A stretch of DNA of 64,000 nt, from contig CAUDEL010000007.1 of NCBI GenBank assembly GCA_958448555.1, positions 19,414 to 83,413 on the forward strand, given 5' to 3'. Source of the DNA: Limiplasma sp958448555 (GTDB lineage: Bacteria; Bacillota; Clostridia; Christensenellales; Aristaeellaceae). The position numbers and the translations under genes were made by a program. Below, piece by piece: positions 41,715 through 51,113 of this stretch; within the stretch, counting starts at the first letter, position 1; each line of letters begins with the position of its first letter. Below the pieces are notes generated by a model. The model was not told where the DNA came from. It saw only the letters and a list, made by a program, of their open reading frames with translations, and made no database searches.

Positions 41715-43491
41715 CCAGCCACTTCCTCGCCTTCTCGCGCTTCTCCAGATTTTCCAGCATCCGCACCACCGCGAACACGTCCGCGTCAAACACGTCGATT
41801 CTGCGGTTCTGGCCCACCTTTTCGTACTGGATCATGTCGTCCGTCTTTTCAATCGCCGATACGTTCTGCACGCAGTATTCATAGGCTTCGCTGCCCAAAT
41901 AATAAAAGCAGTCGTTTTTCGCCTGCTTTTCGATGTGCCTAAACCCCTCCGACTTTTTGTAGAAATACTGCGGCTGGTCCACCACGCAAAATCCCGCCGA
42001 CTTCATCCCCACAAAATACTCGCGGCAGAATTTCCGGTCGTGCCCCACTTGCCGGATGTGAAAGCCCATGGCCCGCATTTTCTTGAACCACTCCACCACG
42101 GCCGCGTGGTTGTTGGTCGGGGCGTTGCACATGTCCAGCCATCCGTCATCCTTCCATCCGAACAGCGGAATGTTGTCCTCGTCGGCCTTGACCGTGGCTG
42201 CCACTACCGGGAACCACGCGTGCGTGATGGCGATGTCGATTCCCTGATACTGCCCGTGCAGCGCCGCCGCCGTCAGGTCGTGCAGCTTCGACAGGTCCGC
42301 CCCGCCGAACCAGTCCGCTTTCAGCGCCGCCAGCGCCTTCAGCTTCCTCTCCAGCGGCCAGTCCGCGCCGATACCCAGCTTCTCGCCCGCCCGCTCGTTG
42401 CTCCTGCGGAACTCGTCGATGTTGAAGTACGACCGCACTGACGCCGTGAACACGTTGAGCGATTTTGCGTAGAAATCTTTTCGCTGCTGCGGGTCGTTCA
42501 GCGCCTGCATGGCGTCGTTCATGATGTCCGCCGGGCGGATGGTCACGCCGTAGTTAGGGTTGGCCTTCTCGTGCTGCGCAGGGTTGGTGAAATCCACCGT
42601 GCCGTCCTCGTCCTTGTCCGCACAGCAGATGAAAATGAAATACCCGTCATCCTTCACCGTGCCCCTGATCACCTTGCGGCAGTATTCCAGCCTCTGCGCG
42701 CAGAATCCCGTGCCGTCATCGCCCGCCGTGGTGATGCCGATCACCAGCTTGTTGGTGTAGGCTTTCGTGGCTTCTTTCAGGATGTTGTAGTTTTTCGGCG
42801 ATTTATAAGCATGCAGCTCATCGGCAATCACGATGTTACAGTTGAAGCTGTCCTGCGCGTCCGGGTTGCTCGCAAGCGCGATCAGGTCCAGCGATCCTCC
42901 CGCAAGGTCGCTGTTCCCCACGCTGTGCTCCATATTGTTGTCCAGGATGCGCCACCCGTCTGCCTGCGCCGCCTTGCGGCTGCCGTACAGCACCCGCTCC
43001 ACGTTGTACGTCCAGTTGTCGAACGTCTCCATGGCCTGCTTCAGCGCCGCGCCCACCACGTACACCTTGGCCCCGGATTTCCGCTCAAGGATGCCCAGCG
43101 CCCACGCCAGTGCCGAAACAAAGATCGTCTTGCCGTTCTTCCTGGGAATAAAAATGAACGCCTCCTTGACCAGGCGTTCTTTGGTCCCCTTGATATAGAA
43201 GATCAGCATCCCGTATACGCAGAACTTTTCCCACGGCTCCAGCAAAAACGGCTTTCCCCTAAGCGGCGTCCCGTCCAGCTTCTGGCCCTGCCTGTGCTTG
43301 AACGTCTTTTCGATCACGCCGATGACGAAGTCGGCATCCCTCGTGCGTATATCATACTCGCCGCTTTCGGCCATCCTCGCAAACCGCCAGCAGGCCAGCA
43401 CCCTGTCCTCGCCCGCCACGATCCGCCCATCTATCACCGCGTCTACATACCGCATCACCTCCCCGGCATATTTGCCCTTAATCTCCGTCAA
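41707..43491 (-). CDS. Terminase large subunit
   Basis: 594 residues. ATPase motifs include IFIPRKNGKTIFVSALAWAL (Walker A-like region) and NIVIADELHAYKSPKN (Walker B); the nuclease part has WFGGADLSKLHDLTAAA. It starts with a TTG (MTEIKGKYAGEV), overlapping the small subunit by 14 bases. Packages DNA into the prohead. Confidence 0.93.
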   Translation of the reverse strand: MTEIKGKYAGEVMRYVDAVIDGRIVAGEDRVLACWRFARMAESGEYDIRTRDADFVIGVIEKTFKHRQGQKLDGTPLRGKPFLLEPWEKFCVYGMLIFYIKGTKERLVKEAFIFIPRKNGKTIFVSALAWALGILERKSGAKVYVVGAALKQAMETFDNWTYNVERVLYGSRKAAQADGWRILDNNMEHSVGNSDLAGGSLDLIALASNPDAQDSFNCNIVIADELHAYKSPKNYNILKEATKAYTNKLVIGITTAGDDGTGFCAQRLEYCRKVIRGTVKDDGYFIFICCADKDEDGTVDFTNPAQHEKANPNYGVTIRPADIMNDAMQALNDPQQRKDFYAKSLNVFTASVRSYFNIDEFRRSNERAGEKLGIGADWPLERKLKALAALKADWFGGADLSKLHDLTAAALHGQYQGIDIAITHAWFPVVAATVKADEDNIPLFGWKDDGWLDMCNAPTNNHAAVVEWFKKMRAMGFHIRQVGHDRKFCREYFVGMKSAGFCVVDQPQYFYKKSEGFRHIEKQAKNDCFYYLGSEAYEYCVQNVSAIEKTDDMIQYEKVGQNRRIDVFDADVFAVVRMLENLEKREKARKWLDE

Positions 43492-43843
43492 GGTCCTTCA
43501 ACACCTCCGCCAGCGACGACGTCTTTTTCACTCTCAGCCCCTGTTCGTTGATCTTTTTCAGCGCGCTTGCCGTCAGCCCCAGCTCGCGCTCATGCACGAT
43601 CAGCTGCGTATCCACATCGTTCAGCGCCACAAGGTACGGGTTCTTCACGATGTTGGTCGCTCCCGCCTTGTTTGTATGCTCCACCACCGCATGCCCGCCG
43701 CTCTCTTCAAAATCCTCGGCGATCTGGTCGCGCATCACATACAGTTCCGCCGTCCGCTCAATGATCTGCATAAACTCCGCCCGGTATATTCCCAACTTCT
43801 TCATGCTACGTATGATCTTCGCCTTGTATTGCTTCTCGTCCAT
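43478..43843 (-). CDS. P27-family terminase small subunit
   Basis: 121 residues from an ATG at 43843 with GGGGGG five bases upstream. NPYLVALNDVDTQLIVHERE and LGLTASALKKI are typical of P27 small terminases, which recognise the packaging site. The HNH gene lies upstream, as is usual in HK97-like cos phages. Confidence 0.87.
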   Translation of the reverse strand: MDEKQYKAKIIRSMKKLGIYRAEFMQIIERTAELYVMRDQIAEDFEESGGHAVVEHTNKAGATNIVKNPYLVALNDVDTQLIVHERELGLTASALKKINEQGLRVKKTSSLAEVLKDLDGD

Positions 43844-43940
43844 CAAATCCCCCCTTCCTCCTTTTTCTCCGTAGAGGGAAAGGGGGCACCTCCTTCCGGT
43901 CCGTCATCCTCCTCCCTCCTGTCCTCTTATGGGGGGGGGA
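43844..43940. other. Short gene-free polypurine/polypyrimidine spacer between HNH and small terminase
   Basis: About 97 bases with long C/T runs on the plus strand and an eight-G run near 43932. No ORF. This is where a cos site is often found in HNH-terminase phages, but no cos could be recognised from one copy. Confidence 0.4.
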
Positions 43941-44201
43941 TCAGTGCTTTCTTCCCTTCTCCGGGTGTTTCCTGTTGTGGCACATGGCGCAAAGCGCCTG
44001 CCCGTTGCTTACCGCATAGGCAAGTTCCGGGTATTCGTCGATGGGTTTTTTATGATGCGCGACGGTTGCCCGCACAGGCAACCCATCGACATCCAACCGA
44101 CCATATCGGCGGCACTCTTCGCACAGACCCCCGGCTTTTTTCAACACCTTTTCACGCCATACAAGATGGCGCTTTTTCTTGTAGTGTTTTAAGTTCGGCA
44201 T
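43941..44201 (-). CDS. HNH endonuclease next to terminase
   Basis: 86 residues. CEECRRYGRLDVDGLPVRAT, VAHHKKPIDEYPELAY and NGQALCAMCHNRKHPEKG give the zinc-binding cysteine pairs and the HNH core. Such small HNH proteins assist terminase in cos-type packaging. Confidence 0.88.
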   Translation of the reverse strand: MPNLKHYKKKRHLVWREKVLKKAGGLCEECRRYGRLDVDGLPVRATVAHHKKPIDEYPELAYAVSNGQALCAMCHNRKHPEKGRKH

Positions 44202-44207
44202 GCTTCA

Positions 44208-44615
44208 TCACATCTTTTCCATTGATTTCAGCGCGCTCCTGTGCAGTCTGTCCACACTTTCGCGCGAACGTTTCACCATGCATGCCACACGTTCAAAGCT
44301 GTCTGCATTCTGGTAGTATCCTGTCACCACCATACGTGTATCAAAATCACCCAACGCATCAACATAGCTCCGGACATCCATCCAAATTTCCTCCGCCTTC
44401 TTCCCCGCTTCGATTGACAGTTCTCGGTGCTTTGAATATGCCGGGCCGTACTGTGTCAGCGGGAAGTTGCCCGTTCCTCCAACGTCGGTCGCGCGCTTTG
44501 TGCTCATGGCTGCGGTCGCCCTGCCCATTGCGTCCTCGGCAAGCTGCGCGTGCCGTCTCTGCTCGCTCCTCAGTTTTCTCAATTCCTCCAGCCGATGTCG
44601 GATATCGTACGGCAC
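44208..44615 (-). CDS. Late-gene transcription regulator, DUF1492/ArpU-like
   Basis: 135 residues. I start at the GTG at 44615 because GGAGGAGG lies 7 bases upstream. The C terminus (MVVTGYYQNADSFERVACMV, then KRSRESVDRLHRSALKSMEK) resembles the sigma region 4-like helix-turn-helix of DUF1492/ArpU proteins that switch on late phage genes. It lies just upstream of the HNH-terminase late operon, the expected place. Confidence 0.75.
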   Translation of the reverse strand: MPYDIRHRLEELRKLRSEQRRHAQLAEDAMGRATAAMSTKRATDVGGTGNFPLTQYGPAYSKHRELSIEAGKKAEEIWMDVRSYVDALGDFDTRMVVTGYYQNADSFERVACMVKRSRESVDRLHRSALKSMEKM

Positions 44616-44725
44616 GCCCAAACCTCCTCCCACAAAAACAGCCGGTCGGGCGTTTGCCCTTCCGGCTTCATGATTTTTCATGCTATGATTTTAACACAAA
44701 AGTATCGAAAAAAAGTTCCCTTTTT

Positions 44726-45139
44726 TCAAAAATCGCCGTCGCTGTTCTTGATATTCCACAGCGTCCAGAAAAACTCACGTCTGGCCATGAAAAACGCTGA
44801 CCGTTTCGACGATGGGAGAATCGACGGATCAAGGTATACATACCCCACTCCGTGACAGCAGTTGAGGATCAGCGCATGATAGTACACACCGCCTGACGGT
44901 ACTGACGCGGCGCGCTCGATCATGGCGCAGTCTCGCAACAGCGCCTCCCTTCGTTCGACAGCCCGCGTCACCGGATCGCTGATAGCGGTCCCATGTGCCG
45001 CTCCCGTCATGGGCGGCGAAGATATCCCCGCCAGCGCGGCAGCCTTCGCCCTTTTCTCCCCGTACTGCCGGCAAAACGCCCGCAATTCCGCATAGGCGAA
45101 GCGGCTGATGACATGCGACGATGATGCGTTCTCCCTCAC
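44726..45139 (-). CDS. Phage protein of unknown function
   Basis: 137 residues, GTG start at 45139. The middle has YGEKRAKAAALAGISSPPMT and the C terminus is aromatic (YYHALILNCCHGVGYVYLDP, then RREFFWTLWNIK). No family recognised. Its place just before the late regulator suggests a regulatory or early-late transition role, by position only. A 110-base AT-rich gap separates it from the regulator gene. Confidence 0.55.
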   Translation of the reverse strand: MRENASSSHVISRFAYAELRAFCRQYGEKRAKAAALAGISSPPMTGAAHGTAISDPVTRAVERREALLRDCAMIERAASVPSGGVYYHALILNCCHGVGYVYLDPSILPSSKRSAFFMARREFFWTLWNIKNSDGDF

Positions 45140-45420
45140 CGAACCGGCCCCCTTCCGCAGAAGGTCCTGTAAATGGCCTGCGCTATCGGATCATCGCTGA
45201 ACATTTCACCGCCTTCCGCGCGCTTTCTGTCCTCCTCCACCAGTTGCTGAACGCGTTCGATGCCGTATTCGTCGCCGTACATTCTCCGCATGATCATATC
45301 GATCTCATGTTCACGTGCGCCGCCCTCACCACTCATAAATTCACAATCATCACACTCACCGCGTTCGCCTTTTGATATATCGCAAAACGATCTTTTCCCA
45401 AAGCAGAAAAACCGATTCAC
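45136..45420 (-). CDS. Small cysteine-containing phage protein
   Basis: About 94 residues. The ATG at 45426 immediately follows GGAGGG, so the GTG at 45420 is a better-spaced start. The N terminus has FCDISKGERGECDDCEF, a possible metal site, and the rest is helical. Function unknown. Overlaps neighbours by 4 bases or fewer. Confidence 0.5.
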   Translation of the reverse strand: MNRFFCFGKRSFCDISKGERGECDDCEFMSGEGGAREHEIDMIMRRMYGDEYGIERVQQLVEEDRKRAEGGEMFSDDPIAQAIYRTFCGRGPVR

Positions 45421-45422
45421 AC

Positions 45423-45851
45423 TCATCCCTCCATTTTATCGTTCTGTGGCTTGAAATCCTCCGGCCCGAAAACGTCTCCCGTTTTCATGCTCTTAAATGC
45501 TATCGTGCCGACAAAATCGAATCCGACCACCTTGCAAAGCGTGGTAAATACAATTTGCATCTGCCTTGCCTTCTTCCGCGCCTCGATATACGCCTTTTGC
45601 TCGTCTGCGCTCCTGCGCTTGCGTTCCTCCGCCCGCCTTCGCGCAAGCTCCTGCTCAAGCTGTGCCGTCGTTGCCTGATTCACCCTCGGCGGTGGCGGCT
45701 TTACGCTCACATACCGGGTTTCCTCTTTTGCGCGGTATGCCTCCCTGTATACATTGTTCAGTGCCGCAGTTTCGGTCGGGCTGAAATATCCGCTGCCATT
45801 ACACAGGTTTTCACGGTTCGGCGCGTGAATCGCTTCCAGAGGTTTATGCAC
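45423..45851 (-). CDS. Phage protein with charged helical middle
   Basis: 142 residues, GTG start at 45851. The central region (QLEQELARRRAEERKRRSAD, then EQKAYIEARKKARQMQIV) is a strongly charged helix; the C terminus is beta-like (GFDFVGTIAFKSMKTGDVFG). No family recognised. Confidence 0.55.
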   Translation of the reverse strand: MHKPLEAIHAPNRENLCNGSGYFSPTETAALNNVYREAYRAKEETRYVSVKPPPPRVNQATTAQLEQELARRRAEERKRRSADEQKAYIEARKKARQMQIVFTTLCKVVGFDFVGTIAFKSMKTGDVFGPEDFKPQNDKMEG

Positions 45852-46161
45852 CGCGACCTTCCTCCTCCCATCCGCATCGATCTATCATGATTTCCACACA
45901 TTCCCTAAGACGGAACACGGCATATTGCATCCCGCGCGGGTCCTTCAATTCAGATATATCCTCCTCTACTGCCGCACGCAGCCCGGCGACAAACGGACAC
46001 GCCCACAAACTCGTATATTTTTCCCTGAATTGCCTGATTTGTTTTTTGACAAGGCCATAATACTCCGGGCTATCCTCGCTATCTTCAACCGATTCGCACA
46101 GTGCTGCAAAATCTTTCAGAAACGCAAGTATCGCACGTTTTTTCCGATCGTTGTTTTCCAC
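45844..46161 (-). CDS. Small helical phage protein
   Basis: 105 residues from a GTG at 46161 with GGAGGA six bases upstream (an ATG at 46194 is possible but its ribosome site touches the start codon). Mostly helical (VENNDRKKRAILAFLKDFAA). Overlaps the next gene by 8 bases. Function unknown. Confidence 0.5.
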   Translation of the reverse strand: MENNDRKKRAILAFLKDFAALCESVEDSEDSPEYYGLVKKQIRQFREKYTSLWACPFVAGLRAAVEEDISELKDPRGMQYAVFRLRECVEIMIDRCGWEEEGRGA

Positions 46162-46163
46162 GC

Positions 46164-46922
46164 TTATTCCTCCTGAATACTCCGTTTCGTCCATTCCCTC
46201 GCTGCTTCCGGGAAAAACCCTTTGCAAAAACGGCTGCCCATATCACATTCTCCATACGCGTCCACACACTCCGCAGATCTGTTCGCACAGTATTCAGCAG
46301 CGTTTCCACCCACACCTTCGCAAACAAAATCCACAAAGTCTCCGCAAAGGTCGGTTGCAGCTCCCTCCGCCGCCTCCGCGCGCTCCTTGTACACGGCCAT
46401 CTCCCTCGCCTGCTCCGCCTGATGCGCGATCACGCCCTCAAGCCACGTGATCTCCAGATGATGTTTCCATTGCATATCCTCAATGCTTTTCTGATATCTG
46501 CGTTCCAGCGCTGCCATCCGTTCGACGGCAAACGAATCATCCCACGCATCGCCCCGGATATATTTCCTATCCACCTTCTGCCTCGCCTTTCTGAGCGCCC
46601 CAGCTATTCTCTCGTCACCGCCAAGCTCTCTCTCAATCCTCTGGAAGCAATAACAGAATCCATCATAGAATGCTTTACCCTCCGCCGCCTTCACCTCCTG
46701 CGACAGCTCCCTCACCAGCTGCGCGCAGTCATCGCCCATATGCCTGCGCACCAGCTCCACAAAATCCTCGCGGCCTCGCACAAACTCCAATACACCATGA
46801 ATATCAACCTTTGCGATTCCGTTGGAGTATGCACGCCCGGCTTCGCCGTTCATACCCCGCATGCAACCCTCATGGCCTCCGCTCGCTGTTCCCTTGTCTC
46901 TTACGTCCTTACCCCTGTGCAT
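46164..46922 (-). CDS. Helical phage protein carrying an in-frame hairpin element at its N terminus
   Basis: 252 residues from the ATG at 46922, which has GGGAGGG eight bases upstream inside the end of the helicase-methylase gene. Residues about 4-31 (including ASGGHEGCMRGMNGEAGRA) are encoded by copy A of the dispersed repeat. The rest is helical, with a coiled-coil stretch (RMAALERRYQKSIEDMQWKH) and a cysteine-rich C-terminal part (DLCGDFVDFVCEGVGG). No family recognised. Confidence 0.55.
   Translation of the reverse strand: MHRGKDVRDKGTASGGHEGCMRGMNGEAGRAYSNGIAKVDIHGVLEFVRGREDFVELVRRHMGDDCAQLVRELSQEVKAAEGKAFYDGFCYCFQRIERELGGDERIAGALRKARQKVDRKYIRGDAWDDSFAVERMAALERRYQKSIEDMQWKHHLEITWLEGVIAHQAEQAREMAVYKERAEAAEGAATDLCGDFVDFVCEGVGGNAAEYCANRSAECVDAYGECDMGSRFCKGFFPEAAREWTKRSIQEE
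46831..46911 (-). repeat. Dispersed hairpin element, copy A (short form)
   Basis: Matches copies B-D at both flanks but lacks the central hairpin: where the others have two GCGAGCG repeats flanking it, copy A has one. It is read in frame as the N terminus of the 252-residue protein. Confidence 0.75.
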
Positions 46923-46924
46923 TT

Positions 46925-49444
46925 TCAAATCCCTCCCGCAAAATCCATCAGCGACGCCACATCTCTCCCCGCGTCCGCCGACTGCAAATACCCGACCCCG
47001 TCCCGGAAATACTCCGCGCTCAGCTCGCATCCCACGCCCTCGCGCCCCATCCTCACGGCCATGTACGGCACCGTCATCAGCCCGCCGAATGGGTCGTATA
47101 CCGTTTCTCCCGGATTGGAATACCGCTCGATCAGCCGCTCCACCAGGTCCAGCTGCAACGGGCATATGTGCATTTGCAGCCCCTTGCGTTTCTGGTCCCC
47201 GTTCAGTGTCCTCATGCGCACGATGTCGTCCCATGCGCTGTCGTCCCAGCTCCCCGCACCCGTTACCATGAAGGTGGCCGGCAGCTTCCCCATGCGGTCC
47301 AGCTCCTCCGCCAGCCTCACATGCTCGCGGTAATCATAGACCGTTTCGCGGCTGTACTTCCGGTATGCCTTGGCAAGCTCGCCCACGGGCAGCGCCATCA
47401 GCTCATCCTTGCTCATCAGCCGGTCCCCACTGGATCGCCAGAAAGCGTGCGCGTCGATCTGCCACCTCGCGCGGGTGTATTCCTCTTTGCTCTTGGCCAC
47501 CGGCACGTCGGCATACGCTTTTTCCGTGCTGCTGGGCAGCTTTCGGAACAGCAGCACATACTCCGGGCACCCCACGCCCATCTTGCTTCCGTCCTTGCAC
47601 TGCTCCGTCCATCCCAGCCGGTACGTCTGGTTGTTTTCCCGCACCACGTCCGTAAGCACCGTGATCATGCCCATGTACCAGAAGCCCGCCCGCATGAAAT
47701 GCCGGATCGTATCGGCATGAAACGGCTCAATCGTCGGCATCCCCGTGCCCGTCTGCGATCCGAACAGCACGCGATCCTTGACATGGCAGCACAGCAGCCG
47801 TCCAGGCCGCAGCACCCGCAAAAGATGCGGCGACAGATATCCCATCTGCCCGAAAAACCGCTCCGTATCTTCGTTATGCCCGAAGTCGTTGTAGCTTGGG
47901 CTGTACTCATAGTGATTGCTGAACGGTATGCTGGTCACGATCAGGTCAACGCTGTTTTTCTCCATCCTCGCCGTCTCGTCGATGCAGTCATTGTGCACCG
48001 CCCTGTAATGCCTGCCCGTCACCTCGTATCTCTCCACGCCCATGCTCCTCTCCATGCGCTCCGCCGCGCGCCCGCCAAGTCCGTACTGGCGCACGATCTG
48101 CGCCATTCGCTCCTGCAAGTCGTCGTGGTCGGCCCATTTCCGTTTCAGCACCCGCAGGATCTCCTCTTCGCTGTCCATGTAGATGATGTCAATGACGACC
48201 TTCTCGCTTTGCAGGAAACGGTATATCCGATGGATTGCCTGGATAAAATCGTTGAACTCATAGTCGATGCCCACGAATATCGCCCGGTGACAGTGTCGCT
48301 GAAAATTGCACCCCTGCCCGCTGATCTCTTTTTTCGTGGCCAGCAGGCGCGTCCGGCCTTCGGAAAAATCCACCACGGCACGCTCCCGCGCGTCGTAGTC
48401 CTGCGCGCCGTATACCTCCACCGCCTCCGGCAGCTGCCTCTTGATCTCCCGGCGTTCCTCCTCCAGATCATGCCACAGGATGAAATGCGCTTCCGGGTCG
48501 CTCTCCACAATGCTGCGCGCCATGGCCACGCGCGCCTGGATGCTCTCCCGCTTTTCGCGCGCCGCAGCCTGCAGGCCCAGCGCCGCATCCCTTACTATAT
48601 GCTCCTGCCCGTTGCGGTCCACCGTGGGCGCCTCCGCCGCCTCCAGCCCGTGATACCGTACCTCCATCGGCGGAAGCACATATCCCCCATCATCATAGCC
48701 AAGGTCGCCCGGGCGCGATATGAACAGCGCCCAGGTGCTCACCCACAGCCAGAACTCCTCTTCCTTGTGCGGATACAATGTCAGGTTCCCCGCTTTCTGG
48801 CTGTCACGCTGGAAAAACCTCGTCAGCGCCTGCCCCGTGTCCATCACGCCCAGAAACCCGGCGTAATGAATCAGCTCTTTGTATCGGTTCGGGCTGGGCG
48901 TGGCCGTACATACCAGCTTGTACCCCACGCCGCTGAACTTGTCCATGAACGTCTGATAGGTCTTGCTCCCAAACGACCTCAGCACGCTTGCCTCGTCCAG
49001 CGCACACGCCATGAATCGCTTCGGGTCGATGTCTCCATCCCGTACCCGCTCATAGTTGGTCAAAAAAACGCGACTATTCTCCATCCGTTCCATCACTTCG
49101 CGCATGCTGCGTACATAGGCCGGCGGCCTATCCCATCCAAGCAGCTGCACCGCGTCCCGCGTAAACTCCTGTCTCACGCCCAGCGGCAGCACGATCAGCG
49201 CGGCGCGCCACGCGCCCTGTGCAGGCGTCCCGTGCCTGATCGCCAGCCGGCACCACTCCAGCTCCTGCACCGTCTTTCCCAGCCCGAAGCTCTCAAACAG
49301 TGCCCGGCATCCTCCCCGGCATGCCCACCGCACCGCGTCCCGCTGGTGCGGCTTGAGCGCCGTGCTGATCTCCTCCGCCGGAACGTCGAATCCGGCATCC
49401 GGCGCGACCACCCGCTTGGTGCGGAGAAACTCTTCATAGGTCAT
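46925..49444 (-). CDS. Helicase-DNA methyltransferase fusion
   Basis: 839 residues. The N-terminal part (about 1-450) is an SF2/SNF2-type helicase: KPHQRDAVRWACRGGCRALF, ESFGLGKTVQE (Walker A), ALDEASVLRS (motif II position), FQRHCHRAIFVGIDYEFNDF and QAIHRIYRF (motif VI). The C-terminal part is an amino-methyltransferase: NSVDLIVTSIPFSNHYEYSP (motif IV place, with SIPF instead of the usual PPY/W) and DPFGGLMTVPYMAVRMGREG (motif I, FGG). No restriction endonuclease domain is visible. It probably protects phage DNA from host restriction. Confidence 0.85.
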   Translation of the reverse strand: MTYEEFLRTKRVVAPDAGFDVPAEEISTALKPHQRDAVRWACRGGCRALFESFGLGKTVQELEWCRLAIRHGTPAQGAWRAALIVLPLGVRQEFTRDAVQLLGWDRPPAYVRSMREVMERMENSRVFLTNYERVRDGDIDPKRFMACALDEASVLRSFGSKTYQTFMDKFSGVGYKLVCTATPSPNRYKELIHYAGFLGVMDTGQALTRFFQRDSQKAGNLTLYPHKEEEFWLWVSTWALFISRPGDLGYDDGGYVLPPMEVRYHGLEAAEAPTVDRNGQEHIVRDAALGLQAAAREKRESIQARVAMARSIVESDPEAHFILWHDLEEERREIKRQLPEAVEVYGAQDYDARERAVVDFSEGRTRLLATKKEISGQGCNFQRHCHRAIFVGIDYEFNDFIQAIHRIYRFLQSEKVVIDIIYMDSEEEILRVLKRKWADHDDLQERMAQIVRQYGLGGRAAERMERSMGVERYEVTGRHYRAVHNDCIDETARMEKNSVDLIVTSIPFSNHYEYSPSYNDFGHNEDTERFFGQMGYLSPHLLRVLRPGRLLCCHVKDRVLFGSQTGTGMPTIEPFHADTIRHFMRAGFWYMGMITVLTDVVRENNQTYRLGWTEQCKDGSKMGVGCPEYVLLFRKLPSSTEKAYADVPVAKSKEEYTRARWQIDAHAFWRSSGDRLMSKDELMALPVGELAKAYRKYSRETVYDYREHVRLAEELDRMGKLPATFMVTGAGSWDDSAWDDIVRMRTLNGDQKRKGLQMHICPLQLDLVERLIERYSNPGETVYDPFGGLMTVPYMAVRMGREGVGCELSAEYFRDGVGYLQSADAGRDVASLMDFAGGI

Positions 49445-49463
49445 AGATATTCCACTGCCCTTC

Positions 49464-51113
49464 TTAATCCGTTTTAGCCGAAACGCACATTTCTGGAAGA
49501 TTGGCCCGTACAAGCGCCGTCGGGATCGGAGGGCACACAGCGTTTCCGCATCTTGCCACCTGTTCGCTCTTGGGATAGCTTTTCCCGTCTGCATCCACGT
49601 CGATGATATAGTCCGAAGGAAACCCCTGTGCGTCAAATAGTTCTCTGGGCGTGAGCATTCGAAGGCCAATATCTACGATTTTATAGTCCTGCCCACGCAC
49701 AGTCACAAGTCCCATTCTATCCTTGACGGTGATCGTCGGTGCAGGCTTTTCGCAGGAAACGGCATTATCGCCAGAGCCGTAATATTTGACGAGAAAAGCG
49801 CGCACCTCTCCGAAGTGGTTACTCTTGGCGGTCATCGTGTTCAGCGGATCATCTACCACTTGGCCGTCGCAACGGTTGTTGAATTGAGTAATATACGCAG
49901 CGCATACAGCATTGTGGTCAACCGCCGTTACGGTCGGAAGGGGATCTCCCACATCGCTGGCAGGGCTGGTATTTCCTCCGCCATAGAATTTCGATATGAA
50001 CGCAGATACCATACCGTATCGGTTGGACGCATCCACCGTCATAATGGGTTTGTCCACCGTCTGCCCGCGTACACCATCGTATTGTTCGCTGTGATATTGG
50101 ATTATAGACGGGGCAATAAGCATGTGATGACCGCCGGTAGTGATCGTCCCGATAGGTTCCCGTGCATCACTGCCCACGGCATTTTCGTTATTCCGCATCA
50201 GTACCGGAACACACACGCAATGCTCCGCTTTGGAAACAACCGTCCGCAAAGGCTCGATGACGCTGTACTGTCTGCCGTCGCCCGCGAAGCCCGTTTGAGC
50301 AATGGAAACAATAAACGGTTTTGGGTTGTTTACAACAAATTTCATAATTCCTTTTGCAATGCGCCGCATCGTGTTTTCAGACAACGGACGCACAGCTCGG
50401 ATACCGTATTGCTCCATGATTTCTTTGGAACTGGCAAAGATGGATGGACATGGCAGGGAGAAGTCCAGCACATCCGCCACTGGGACCCAAGGCTTCTTTA
50501 TACCGACAGCAACTTCAAGGCTGTCTGGAGCAGCGTGCGTAGGTTCTGGCCACACAATCCGTCTCCCGTCGCAACGGGCAATCAGGAAAAACCTCTTTCG
50601 GATTGTCGGCGCTCCGTAGTCGCAGGCACGCAACAGCCGGTACTCCACGTGATAGCCAAGCTTCTCAAGCTGGCCCACAAATCGCCGGAACGTTTCTCCC
50701 TTGTAACGGGGATCGGGCCGGTTTTTCTCGTCCAGGCGTCCCCAATCCTGAAACTCCTCTACATTTTCCAGCATGATAACGCGTGGATGAACAGCCTTTG
50801 CCCACTTTACGGCAACCCATGCAAGGCCACGAATTTTCTTGCTGACTGGTTTTCCGCCCTTCGCTTTGGAGTGGTGCTTGCAGTCCGGGGAGAACCATGC
50901 GAGGGCCACTGGTCGGCCGGCGCAAGCCTCTACAGGATCAACCTTCCACACATCCTCTGTGTAATGCTCCGTTGCCGGGTGGTTTGCTCTATGCATGGCG
51001 ATGGCCGCCGGATCGTGGTTGATGGCAATATCCACGCTTCGGCCAATGGCTATCTCAATTCCGGTAGATGCTCCACCTCCTCCTGCAAAATTATCCACAA
51101 CGATCTCATTCAT
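49464..51113 (-). CDS. DNA (cytosine-5) methyltransferase
   Basis: 549 residues. Motif I is NFAGGGGASTGIEIAIG; motif IV is WFSPDCKHHSKAKGGKPVSK, with DC in place of the common PCQ core; motif VI is LENVEEFQDWG. A long variable region precedes the end motifs (LTPRELFDAQGFPSDYIID and GNAVCPPIPTALVRAN). The ATG overlaps the stop of the clamp gene (TAATG). Likely an orphan phage methylase for evading restriction. Confidence 0.9.
   Translation of the reverse strand: MNEIVVDNFAGGGGASTGIEIAIGRSVDIAINHDPAAIAMHRANHPATEHYTEDVWKVDPVEACAGRPVALAWFSPDCKHHSKAKGGKPVSKKIRGLAWVAVKWAKAVHPRVIMLENVEEFQDWGRLDEKNRPDPRYKGETFRRFVGQLEKLGYHVEYRLLRACDYGAPTIRKRFFLIARCDGRRIVWPEPTHAAPDSLEVAVGIKKPWVPVADVLDFSLPCPSIFASSKEIMEQYGIRAVRPLSENTMRRIAKGIMKFVVNNPKPFIVSIAQTGFAGDGRQYSVIEPLRTVVSKAEHCVCVPVLMRNNENAVGSDAREPIGTITTGGHHMLIAPSIIQYHSEQYDGVRGQTVDKPIMTVDASNRYGMVSAFISKFYGGGNTSPASDVGDPLPTVTAVDHNAVCAAYITQFNNRCDGQVVDDPLNTMTAKSNHFGEVRAFLVKYYGSGDNAVSCEKPAPTITVKDRMGLVTVRGQDYKIVDIGLRMLTPRELFDAQGFPSDYIIDVDADGKSYPKSEQVARCGNAVCPPIPTALVRANLPEMCVSAKTD

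Noticed and set aside
43844..43940. cos packaging site
   Set aside because: Position fits, but no recognisable cohesive-end sequence or symmetry could be shown from one copy.
46670..49477. 935-codon rightward ORF opposite the helicase-methylase
   Set aside because: Antisense shadow; proline/histidine/arginine-rich and without ribosome site or motifs.
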